Source: Canna indica
Taxonomy: Eukaryota > Streptophyta > Magnoliopsida > Zingiberales > Cannaceae
Length of the DNA stretch: 64,000 nt
Direction: 5' to 3'
Assembly (NCBI GenBank): GCA_034359265.1
Contig: CP136896.1
Coordinates: forward strand, 35,764,001-35,828,000
The stretch's first letter is position 1, and the number at the start of each line of letters is the position of its first letter. Below the pieces are notes generated by a model. It did not search any database. It was not told the origin of the DNA and saw only the letters and a program-made list of their open reading frames with translations. Below are positions 1 to 8,522 of the stretch, piece by piece. Both the position numbers and the translations under genes were made by a program.

Positions 1-130
1 TGTTCTGGAGTCGCTCGGTACTCAGATTACTGGGTGTTTCGAGCTGATACCCCGAAGTTCAATCAGTCGGCATCGTTCAAGATCTATTAGAAAAATCAAG
101 CAATTCTTTGCATTATTCTGTCAAAAATAA
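1..130 (+). repeat. Partial monomer at left edge
   Basis: The window opens inside a monomer at TGTTCTGGAGTCGCTCGG. It carries GGGTGTTTCGAGCTG, AGATCTATTAG, an unusual AATCAAGC and the TTGCATTATTCTG tail. The same combination recurs 3,389 bases downstream, just before the next anchor monomer at 3520, so this is the last monomer of an HOR unit that lies mostly outside the window. Confidence 0.93.
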
Positions 131-291
131 CTCGATTAACAACTTCTCCCATCACAGTGAATGTTCTGGAGTGGCTTGGGACTCAGATTACAGGGCGTTT
201 CGAGCCGATACCCCGAAGTTCAATCAGTCGGCATCGTTCAAGATCTATTCGAAAAATCATGCAATTCTTTGCATTAGTCTGTCAAAAATAA
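131..291 (+). repeat. Exemplar of anchor monomer class (TGGCTTGGG), 161 bp
   Basis: This class reads GGAGTGGCTTGGGACTC where other monomers read GGAGTCGCTCGG, followed by ATTACAGGG, GAGCCG, CGGCATCG and AGATCTATTCG. It opens the HOR units of the left part of the array, at 131, 3520, 5618, 7716, 8523, 10298, 11105, 13364, 15623, 19012, 19819, 22401, 24014 and 27241. I saw no copy with CTTGGG after about 27.4 kb. From about 46.3 kb a related but distinct GGAGTGGCTCGGG variant appears in a different monomer class. Confidence 0.93.
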
Positions 292-453
292 CTCGATTAA
301 CAACTTCTCCCATCATAGTTAATGTTCTGGAGTCGCTCAGGACTGAGATTAAAGGGCGTTTCGAGCCGATACCCCGAATTTCAATCAGTCGGCTTCGTTC
401 AAGATTCTATTCGAAAAATCATGTAATTCTGTGCATTAGTCTGTAAAAAATAA
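292..453 (+). repeat. Exemplar of class with GACTGAGATTAAAGGG, 162 bp
   Basis: This monomer follows the anchor in most left-side HOR units. It has the ATAGTTAATG head, GACTGAGATTAAAGGG in place of GACTCAGATTACAGGG, CCGAATTTCAATC, the 162-bp AGATTCTATTCG form, CATGTAATTCTGT and the CTGTAAAAAATAAC tail. A relative reading GATTAGAGGG occurs at about 41.65 and 43.91 kb. Confidence 0.92.
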
Positions 454-614
454 CTCGATTAACAACTTCTCCCATCACAGTGAATGTTCTGGAGTCGCTC
501 GGTACTCAGATTACTGGGCGTTTCGAGCTGATACCCCGAAGTTCAATCAGTCGGCATCGTTCAAGATCTATTCGAAAAATCATGCAATTCTTTGCATTAG
601 TCTGTCAAAAATAA

Positions 615-776
615 CTCGATTAACAACTTCTCCCATCACAGTGAATGTTCCGGAGTCGCTCGGGACTCAGATTACAGGGCGTTTCGAGCCGATACCCCGA
701 AGTTCAATCAGTTGGCTTCGTTCAAGATTCTATTCGAAAAATCATGCAATTCTGTGCATTAGTCTGTCAAAAATAA
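615..776 (+). repeat. Exemplar of class with CAGTTGGCTT, 162 bp
   Basis: Head ACAGTGAATG, GGGACTCAGATTACAGGG, GAGCCG, CAGTTGGCTTCG, AGATTCTATTCG and AATTCTGTGC. This copy also has the TTCCGGAG variant shared with 4030, 6128, 8716, 11298 and 13557. I counted 70 G+C in the 162 bases of this class consensus and nine CpG steps. Confidence 0.92.
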
Positions 777-937
777 CTCGATTAACAACTTCTCCCATCG
801 CAGTGAATGTTCTGGAGTCACTCGGTACTCAGATTACTGGGCGTTTCGAGCTGATACCCCGAAGTTCAATCAGTCGGCATCGTTCAAGATCTATTCGAAA
901 AATCATGCAATTCTTTGCATTAGTCTGTAAAAAATAA

Positions 938-1099
938 CTCGATTAACAACTTCTCCCATCATAGTTAATGTTCTGGAGTCGCTCGGGACTCAGATTACAG
1001 GGCGTTTCGAGCCGATACCCCGAATTTCAATCAGTCGGCTTCGTTCAAGATTCTATTCGAAAAATCGTGTAATTCTGTGCATTAGTCTGTAAAAAATAA
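938..1099 (+). repeat. Exemplar of class with ATAGTTAATG and CTGTAAAAAATAAC, 162 bp
   Basis: Defined by the linked set ATAGTTAATG, GGGACTC, ATTACAGGG, CCGAATTTCAATC, CGGCTTCG, AGATTCTATTCG, AATCGTGTAATTCTGT and CTGTAAAAAATAAC. It is found throughout the window. On the right side (from about 49.5 kb) most copies read CCCCAAATTTC, a CpG-to-CpA change. Confidence 0.9.
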
Positions 1100-1295
1100 C
1101 TCGATTAACAACTTCTCCCATCGCAGTGAATGTTCTGGAGTCGCTCGGTACTCAGATTACTGGGCGTTTCGAGCTGATACCCCGAAGTTCAATCAGTCGG
1201 CATCGTTCAAGTTCTATTCGAAAAATCATGCAATTCTTTGCATTAGTCTGTCAAAAATAACTCGATTAACAACTTCTCCCATCACAGTGAATGTT

Positions 1296-1316
1296 CTGGA
1301 GTCGCTCGGGACTCAG
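1296..1316. other. Dyad CTGgAGTC...GACTCAG, one example of many
   Basis: CTG-G-AGTC pairs with GACTCAG across a GCTCGG loop, giving seven pairs with one bulged G. The dyad is intact in monomers reading GGGACTC and shortened in those reading GGTACTC (GAGT/ACTC only). It repeats once per monomer. Whether it forms a structure in vivo is not shown. Confidence 0.7.
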
Positions 1317-1381
1317 ATTACAGGGCGTTTCGAGCCGATACCCCGAAGTTTAATCAGTCGGCATCGTTCAAGATCTATTCG

Positions 1382-1418
1382 AAAAATCATGCAATTCTTT
1401 GCATTAGTCTGTCAAAAA
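1382..1418. other. Phased A-tracts, one example of many
   Basis: AAAAA at 1382-1386 and AAAAA at 1414-1418 are 32 bases apart, close to three helical turns. The pair recurs in most monomers, with CTGTAAAAAATAAC classes having a longer second tract. Phased A-tracts are known to favour intrinsic curvature and are common in satellites; curvature here is inferred, not measured. Confidence 0.6.
1389..1404. other. Dyad ATGCAA-TTCT-TTGCAT, one example of many
   Basis: A perfect 6-bp inverted repeat with a 4-base loop, in all classes ending AATTCTTTGCAT. In AATTCTGTGCAT and AATTATGTGCAT classes the second arm has a mismatch. The dyad is thus class-specific and alternates along each HOR unit. Confidence 0.75.
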
Positions 1419-1504
1419 TAACTCGATTAACAACTTCTCCCATCACAGTGAATGTTCTGGAGTCGCTCGGGACTCAGATTACAGGGCGTTTCGAGCCGAT
1501 ACCC

Positions 1505-1527
1505 CGAAGTTCAATCAGTTGGCTTCG
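1505..1527. other. Dyad CGAAG...CTTCG, one example of many
   Basis: 5-bp arms separated by 13 bases, present in monomers reading CCGAAG with GGCTTCG or TGCTTCG. It is lost in CGGCATCG and CGAATTTC classes. With the other two dyads it makes the monomer rich in short inverted repeats. Confidence 0.6.
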
Positions 1528-1583
1528 TTCAAGATTCTATTCGAAAAATCGTGCAATTCTGTGCATTAGTCTGTCAAAAATAA

Positions 1584-1744
1584 CTCGATTAACAACTTCT
1601 CCCATCGCAGTGAATGTTCTGGAGTCGCTCGGTACTCAGATTACTGGGCGTTTCGAGCTGATACCCCGAAGTTCAATCAGTCGGCATCGTTCAAGATCTA
1701 TTAGAAAAATCATGCAATTCTTTGCATTAGTCTGTCAAAAATAA
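1584..1744 (+). repeat. Exemplar of class with GGTACTC, GAGCTG and AGATCT, 161 bp
   Basis: Defined by GCAGTGAATG, CTCGGTACTCAGATTACTGGG, CGAGCTGATA, CGGCATCG, AGATCTATT followed by CG or AG, and ATGCAATTCTTTGCAT. This is the commonest class and several copies occur per HOR unit. The ATTAG and ATTCG subtypes keep fixed places within a unit. Confidence 0.92.
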
Positions 1745-1906
1745 CTCGATTAACAACTTCTCCCATCACAGTGAATGTTCTGGAGTCGCTCGGGACTCAG
1801 ATTACAGGGCGTTTCGAGCCGATACCCCGAAGTTCAATCAGTCTGCTTCGTTCAAGATTCTATTCGAAAAATAGTGCAATTCTGTGCATTAGTCTGTCGA
1901 GAATAA
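1745..1906 (+). repeat. Exemplar of class with CAGTCTGCTT and GTCGAGAATAAC, 162 bp
   Basis: Defined by CAGTCTGCTTCG, AGATTCTATTCG, AAATAGTGCAATTCTGT and the tail GTCTGTCGAGAATAAC. It is almost always followed by a monomer with TTTCAAGCCG and AAATCAATTCG, so the two behave as a linked dimer of 323 bp. On the right side this class often reads GGAGTGGCTCGGG and GGGTGTTTCGAGCC. Confidence 0.92.
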
Positions 1907-2067
1907 CTCGATTAACAACTTCTCCCATCGCAGTGAATGTTCTGGAGTCACTCGGTACTCAGATTACTGGGCGTTTCAAGCCGATACCCCGAAGTTCAAT
2001 CAGTCGGCTTCGTTCAAAATCAATTCGAAAAATCATGCAATTATGTGCATTAGTCTGTCAAAAATAA
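1907..2067 (+). repeat. Exemplar of class with TTTCAAGCCG and AAATCAATTCG, 161 bp
   Basis: Defined by GCAGTGAATG, GGTACTC, ACTGGGCGTTTCAAGCCG, CGGCTTCGTTCAAAATCAATTCG and ATGCAATTATGTGC. It is the second half of the linked dimer. The CACTCGGTAC variant dominates on the left. TTCTCGAGTCGC and GAAGTACAATC variants define copies from about 51.9 kb rightwards. Confidence 0.92.
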
Positions 2068-3519
2068 CTCGATTAACAACTTCTCCCATCGCAGTGAATG
2101 TTCTGGAGTCGCTCGGTACTCAGATTACTGGGCGTTTCGAGCTGATACCCCGAAGTTCAATCAGTTGGCTTCGTTCAAGATTCTATTCGAAAAATCGTGC
2201 AATTCTGTGCATTAGTCTGTCAAAAATAACTCGATTAACAACTTCTCCCATCGCAGTGAATGTTCTGGAGTCGCTCGGTACTCAGATTACTGGGCGTTTC
2301 GAGCTGATACCCCGTAGTTCAATCAGTCGGCATCGTTCAAGATCTATTCGAAAAATCATGCAATTCTTTGCATTAGTCTGTCAAAAATAACTCGATTAAC
2401 AACTTCTCCCATCATAGTTAATGTTCTGGAGTCGCTCGGGACTCAGATTATAGGGCGTTTCGAGCCGATACCCTGAATTTCAATCAGTCGGCTTCGTTCA
2501 AGATTCTATTCGAAAAATCGTGTAATTCTGTGCATTAGTCTGTAAAAAATAACTCGATTAACAACTTCTCCCATCGCAGTGAATGTTCTGGAGTCGCTCG
2601 GTACTCAGATTACTGGGCATTTCGAGCTGATACCCCGAAGTTCAATCAGTCGGCATCGTTCAAGATCTATTCGAAAAATCATGCAATTCTTTGCATTAGT
2701 CTGTCAAAAATAACTCGATTAACAACTTCTCCCATCACAGTGAATGTTCTGGAGTCGCTCGGGACTCAGATTACAGGGCGTTTCGAGCCGATACCCCGAA
2801 GTTTAATCAATCGGCATCGTTCAAGATCTAATCGAAAAATCATGCAATTCTTTGCATTAGTCTGTCAAAAATAACTCGATTAACAACTTCTCCCATCATA
2901 GTTAATGTTCTGGAGTCGCTCGGGACTCAGATTACAGGGCGTTTCGAGCCGATACCCCGAAGTTCAATCAGTTGGCTTCGTTCAAGATTCTATTCGAAAA
3001 ATCGTGCAATTCTGTGCATTAGTCTGTCAAAAATAACTCGATTAACAACTTCTCCCATCGCAGTGAATGTTCTGGAGTCGCTCGGTACTCAGATTACTGG
3101 GCGTTTCGAGCTGATACCCCGAAGTTCAATCAGTCGGCATCGTTCAAGATCTATTAGAAAAATCATGCAATTCTTTGCATTAGTCTGTCAAAAATAACTC
3201 GATTAACAACTTCTCCCATCGCAGTGAATGTTCTGGAGTCACTCGGTACTCAGATTACTGGGCGTTTCGAGCTGATACCCCGAAGTTCAATCAGTCGGCT
3301 TCGTTCAAAATCAATTCGAAAAATCATGCAATTATGTGCATTAGTCTGTCAAAAATAACTCGATTAACAACTTCTCCCATCGCAGTGAATGTTCTGGAGT
3401 CGCTCGGTACTCAGATTACTGGGTGTTTCGAGCTGATACCCCGAAGTTCAATCAGTCGGCATCGTTCAAGATCTATTAGAAAAATCAAGCAATTCTTTGC
3501 ATTATTCTGTCAAAAATAA

Positions 3520-5617
3520 CTCGATTAACAACTTCTCCCATCACAGTGAATGTTCTGGAGTGGCTTGGGACTCAGATTACAGGGCGTTTCGAGCCGATAC
3601 CCCGAAGTTCAATCAGTCGGCATCGTTCAAGATCTATTCGAAAAATCATGCAATTCTTTGCATTAGTCTGTCAAAAATAACTCGATTAACAACTTCTCCC
3701 ATCATAGTTAATGTTCTGGAGTCGCTCAGGACTGAGATTAAAGGGCGTTTCGAGCCGATACCCCGAATTTCAATCAGTTGGCTTCGTTCAAGATTCTATT
3801 CGAAAAATCATGTAATTCTGTGCATTAGTCTGTAAAAAATAACTCGATTAACAACTTCTCCCATCACAGTGAATGTTCTGGAGTCGCTCGGTACTCAGAT
3901 TACTGGGCGTTTCGAGCTGATACCCCGAAGTTCAATCAGTCGGCATCGTTCAAGATCTATTCGAAAAATCATGCAATTCTTTGCATTAGTCTGTCAAAAA
4001 TAACTCGATTAACAACTTCTCCCATCACAGTGAATGTTCCGGAGTCGCTCGGGACTCAGATTACAGGGCGTTTCGAGCCGATACCCCGAAGTTCAATCAG
4101 TTGGCTTCGTTCAAGATTCTATTCGAAAAATCATGCAATTCTGTGCATTAGTCTGTCAAAAATAACTCGATTAACAACTTCTCCCATCGCAGTGAATGTT
4201 CTGGAGTCACTCGGTACTCAGATTACTGGGCGTTTCGAGCTGATACCCCGAAGTTCAATCAGTCGGCATCGTTCAAGATCTATTCGAAAAATCATGCAAT
4301 TCTTTGCATTAGTCTGTCAAAAATAACTCGATTAACAACTTCTCCCATCATAGTTAATGTTCTGGAGTCGCTCGGGACTCAGATTACAGGGCGTTTCGAG
4401 CCGATACCCCGAATTTCAATCAGTCGGCTTCGTTCAAGATTCTATTCGAAAAATCGTGTAATTATGTGCATTAGTCTGTAAAAAATAACTCGATTAACAA
4501 CTTCTCCCATCGCAGTGAATGTTCTGGAGTCGCTCGGTACTCAGATTACTGGGCGTTTCGAGCTGATACCCCGAAGTTCAATCAGTCGGCATCGTTCAAG
4601 TTCTATTCGAAAAATCATGCAATTCTTTGCATTAGTCTGTCAAAAATAACTCGATTAACAACTTCTCCCATCACAGTGAATGTTCTGGAGTCGCTCGGGA
4701 CTCAGATTACAGGGCGTTTCGAGCCGATACCCCGAAGTTTAATCAGTCGGCATCGTTCAAGATCTATTCGAAAAATCATGCAATTCTTTGCATTAGTCTG
4801 TCAAAAATAACTCGATTAACAACTTCTCCCATCACAGTGAATGTTCTGGAGTCGCTCGGGACTCAGATTACAGGGCGTTTCGAGCCGATACCCCGAAGTT
4901 CAATCAGTTGGCTTCGTTCAAGATTCTATTCGAAAAATCGTGCAATTCTGTGCATTAGTCTGTCAAAAATAACTCGATTAACAACTTCTCCCATCGCAGT
5001 GAATGTTCTGGAGTCGCTCGGTACTCAGATTACTGGGCGTTTCGAGCTGATACCCCGAAGATCAATCAGTCGGCATCGTTCAAGATCTATTAGAAAAATC
5101 ATGCAATTCTTTGCATTAGTCTGTCAAAAATAACTCGATTAACAACTTCTCCCATCACAGTGAATGTTCTGGAGTCGCTCGGGACTCAGATTACAGGGCG
5201 TTTCGAGCCGATACCCCGAAGTTCAATCAGTCTGCTTCGTTCAAGATTCTATTCGAAAAATAGTGCAATTCTGTGCATTAGTCTGTCGAGAATAACTCGA
5301 TTAACAACTTCTCCCATCGCAGTGAATGTTCTGGAGTCACTCGGTACTCAGATTACTGGGCGTTTCAAGCCGATACCCCGAAGTTCAATCAGTCGGCTTC
5401 GTTCAAAATCAATTCGAAAAATCATGCAATTATGTGCATTAGTCTGTCAAAAATAACTCGATTAACAACTTCTCCCATCGCAGTGAATGTTCTGGAGTCG
5501 CTCGGTACTCAGATTACTGGGTGTTTCGAGCTGATACCCCGAAGTTCAATCAGTCGGCATCGTTCAAGATCTATTAGAAAAATCATGCAATTCTTTGCAT
5601 TATTCTGTCAAAAATAA
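3520..5617 (+). repeat. HOR unit, 13 monomers (2,098 bp), simplest form
   Basis: Order: anchor; GATTAAAGGG class; GGTACTC class; CCGGAG/TTGGCTT class; CACTCGGTAC/CGGCAT class; ATAGTTAATG class; CAAGTTCTATTCG variant; GTTTAATC class; TTGGCTT class; ATTAG class; CAGTCTGCTT class; TTTCAAGCCG class; GGGTGTTTCGAGCTG class with TTGCATTATTC. Every other left-side unit can be written as additions to or losses from this order, so I take it as the reference unit. Whether it is ancestral is inference. Confidence 0.87.
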
Positions 5618-7715
5618 CTCGATTAACAACTTCTCCCATCACAGTGAATGTTCTGGAGTGGCTTGGGACTCAGATTACAGGGCGTTTCGAGCCGATACCC
5701 CGAAGTTCAATCAGTCGACATCGTTCAAGATCTATTCGAAAAATCATGCAATTCTTTGCATTAGTCTGTCAAAAATAACTCGATTAACAACTTCTCCCAT
5801 CATAGTTAATGTTCTGGAGTCGCTCAGGACTGAGATTAAAGGGCGTTTCGAGCCGATACCCCGAATTTCAATCAGTCAGCTTCGTTCAAGATTCTATTCG
5901 AAAAATCATGTAATTCTGTGCATTAGTCTGTAAAAAATAACTCGATTAACAACTTCTCCCATCGCAGTGAATGTTCTGGAGTCGCTCAGTACTCAGATTA
6001 CTGGGCGTTTCGAGCTGATACCCCGAAGTTCAATCAGTCGGCATCGTTCAAGATCTATTCGAAAAATCATGCAATTCTTTGCATTAGTCTGTCAAAAATA
6101 ACTCGATTAACAACTTCTCCCATCACAGTGAATGTTCCGGAGTCGCTCGGGACTCAGATTACAGGGCGTTTCGAGCCGATACCCCGAAGTTCAATCAGTT
6201 GGCTTCGTTCAAGATTCTATTCGAAAAATCATGCAATTCTGTGCATTAGTCTGTCAAAAATAACTCGATTAACAACTTCTCCCATCGCAGTGAATGTTCT
6301 GGAGTCGCTCGGTACTCAGATTACTGGGCGTTTCGAGCTGATACCCCGAAGTTCAATCAGTCGGCATCGTTCAAGATCTATTCGAAAAATCATGCAATTC
6401 TTTGCATTAGTCTGTCAAAAATAACTCGATTAACAACTTCTCCCATCATAGTTAATGTTCTGGAGTCGCTCGGGACTCAGATTACAGGGCGTTTCGAGCC
6501 GATACCCCGAATTTCAATCAGTCGGCTTCGTTCAAGATTCTATTCGAAAAATCGTGTAATTCTGTGCATTAGTCTGTAAAAAATAACTCGATTAACAACT
6601 TCTCCCATCGCAGTGAATGTTCTGGAGTCGCTCGGTACTCAGATTACTGGGCATTTCGAGCTGATACCCCGAAGTTCAATCAGTCGGCATCGTTCAAGAT
6701 CTATTCAAAAAATCATGCAATTCTTTGCATTAGTCTGTCAAAAATAACTCGATTAACAACTTCTCCCATCACAGTGAATGTTCTGGAGTCGCTCGGGACT
6801 CAGATTACAGGGCGTTTCGAGCCGATACCCCGAAGTTTAATCAGTCAGCATCGTTCAAGATCTATTCGAAAAATCATGCAATTCTTTGCATTAGTCTGTC
6901 AAAAATAACTCGATTAACAACTTCTCCCATCATAGTTAATGTTCTGGAGTCGCTCGGGACTCAGATTACAGGGCGTTTCGAGCCGATACCCCGAAGTTCA
7001 ATCAGTTGGCTTCGTTCAAGATTCTATTCGAAAAATCGTGCAATTCTGTGCATTAGTCTGTCAAAAATAACTCGATTAACAACTTCTCCCATCGTAGTGA
7101 ATGTTCTGGAGTCGCTCGGTACTCAGATTACTGGGCGTTTCGAGCTGATACCCCGAAGTTCAATCAGTCGGCATCGTTCAAGATCTATTAGAAAAATCAT
7201 GCAATTCTTTGCATTAGTCTGTCAAAAATAACTCGATTAACAACTTCTCCCATCACAGTGAATGTTCTGGAGTCGCTCGGGACTCAGATTACAGGGCGTT
7301 TCGAGCCGATACCCCGAAGTTCAATCAGTCTGCTTCGTTCAAGATTCTATTCGAAAAATAGTGCAATTCTGTGCATTAGTCTGTCGAGAATAACTCGATT
7401 AACAACTTCTCCCATCGCAGTGAATTCTCTGGAGTCACTCGGTACTCAGATTACTGGGCGTTTCAAGCCGATACCCCGAAGTTCAATCAGTCGGCTTCGT
7501 TCAAAATCAATTCGAAAAATCATGCAATTATGTGCATTAGTCTGTCAAAAATAACTCGATTAACAACTTCTCCCATCGCAGTGAATGTTCTGGAGTCGCT
7601 CGGTACTCAGATTACTGGGCGTTTCGAGCTGATACCCCGAAGTTCAATCAGTCGGCATCGTTCAAGATCTATTAGAAAAATCATGCAATTCTTTGCATTA
7701 TTCTGTCAAAAATAA
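5618..7715 (+). repeat. HOR unit, 13 monomers (2,098 bp), second copy
   Basis: Same length and class order as the preceding unit, shift 2,098. Local differences include CAGTCGACATCG at about 5716, GGGCATTTCG at about 6653, GTTTAATCAGTCAGCAT at about 6836 and an ATAGTTAATG head on the TTGGCTT monomer near 6942. A GTGAATTCTCTGGAG variant near 7422 creates a GAATTC; it recurs only 2,582 bases later. Confidence 0.85.
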
Positions 7716-8522
7716 CTCGATTAACAACTTCTCCCATCACAGTGAATGTTTTGGAGTGGCTTGGGACTCAGATTACAGGGCGTTTCGAGCCGATACCCCG
7801 AAGTTCAATCAGTCGGCATCGTTCAAGATCTATTCGAAAAATCATGCAATTCTTTGCATTAGTCTGTCAAAAATAACTCGATTAACAACTTCTCCCATCA
7901 TAGTTAATGTTCTGGAGTCGCTCGGGACTGAGATTAAAGGGCGTTTCAAGCCGATACCCCGAATTTCAATCAGTCGGCTTCGTTCAAGATTCTATTCGAA
8001 AAATCATGTAATTCTGTGCATTAGTCTGTAAAAAATAACTCGATTAACAACTTCTCCCATCGCAGTGAATGTTCTGGAGTCGCTCGGTACTCAGATTACT
8101 GGGCGTTTCGAGCCGATACCCCGAAGTTCAATCAGTCTGCTTCGTTCAAGATTCTATTCGAAAAATAGTGCAATTCTGTGCATTAGTCTGTCGAGAATAA
8201 CTCGATTAACAACTTCTCCCATCGCAGTGAATGTTCTGGAGTCACTCGGTACTCAGATTACTGGGCGTTTCAAGCCGATACCCCGAAGTTCAATCAGTCG
8301 GCTTCGTTCAAAATCAATTCGAAAAATCATGCAATTATGTGCATTAGTCTGTCAAAAATAACTCGATTAACAACTTCTCCCATCGCAGTGAATGTTCTGG
8401 AGTCGCTCGGTACTCAGATTACTGGGCGTTTCGAGCTGATACCCCGAAGTTCAATCAGTCGGCATCGTTCAAGATCTATTAGAAAAATCATGCAATTCTT
8501 TGCATTATTCTGTCAAAAATAA
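7716..8522 (+). repeat. HOR unit, 5 monomers (807 bp)
   Basis: Anchor, GATTAAAGGG class, one mosaic monomer (8039-8200), TTTCAAGCCG class, and the closing GGTACTC/ATTAG monomer. Relative to the 13-mer it lacks eight consecutive monomers. The same short unit, with the same mosaic, recurs at 10298-11104 and 19012-19818. Confidence 0.87.
8039..8200 (+). repeat. Mosaic monomer at deletion junction
   Basis: The left half (GCAGTGAATG, GGTACTC, ATTACTGGG) matches the third monomer of the 13-mer. The right half (GAGCCG, CAGTCTGCTTCG, AAATAGTGC, GTCGAGAATAAC) matches the eleventh. The switch lies in the shared GGGCGTTTCGAGC block. This is what an exchange between monomers eight places apart would leave. 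Confidence 0.82.

Larger units (their letters stand above)
1261..1421 (+). repeat. Exemplar of class with GTTTAATCAGTCGGCAT, 161 bp
   Basis: Head ACAGTGAATG, GGGACTC, ATTACAGGG, GAGCCG, GAAGTTTAATCAG, CGGCATCG, AGATCTATTCG and AATTCTTTGCATTAG. A subfamily reading GCCAATACACCGAAG occurs at about 25.2, 25.4, 28.4, 28.6 and 29.7 kb. Confidence 0.9.
131..3519 (+). repeat. HOR unit, 21 monomers (3,389 bp)
   Basis: From the anchor monomer at 131 to the next at 3520. The first twelve monomers match the 13-mer unit at 3520-5617 one for one. The additional eight (about 2068-3359) resemble earlier monomers of the same unit: ATAGTTAATG class, GGGCATTTCG variant, GTTTAATC class, TTGGCTT class and ATTAG class in the same order. 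The monomer at 2068 is a mosaic, with the GGTACTC and GAGCTG head of one class and the TTGGCTT, AGATTCTATTCG tail of another. I read this as a 13-mer carrying an eight-monomer internal duplication. Confidence 0.85.

Noticed and set aside
641..937. Family of 61-150-codon frames throughout the window (for example 641-937, 2043-2390, 41309-41755, 58732-59184)
   Set aside because: All are translations of the same monomer in different frames. Many begin at GTG or TTG, neighbours overlap in other frames, and the 161-bp monomers break the frame every one to three repeats. I see no promoter, RBS or polyadenylation context that differs from the rest of the array.
1296..1314. CENP-B box in the CTGGAGTCGCTCGGG region
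   Set aside because: CGGG is present, but the required TTCG and A at the correct spacing are not. The TTTCGAGCC and CCCCGAAG regions also fail on both strands.
7423..7428. GAATTC created by the GTGAATTCTCTGG variant as a functional site
   Set aside because: It is a chance variant (also near 10,005) that is useful only as a marker of the 2,582-bp duplication.
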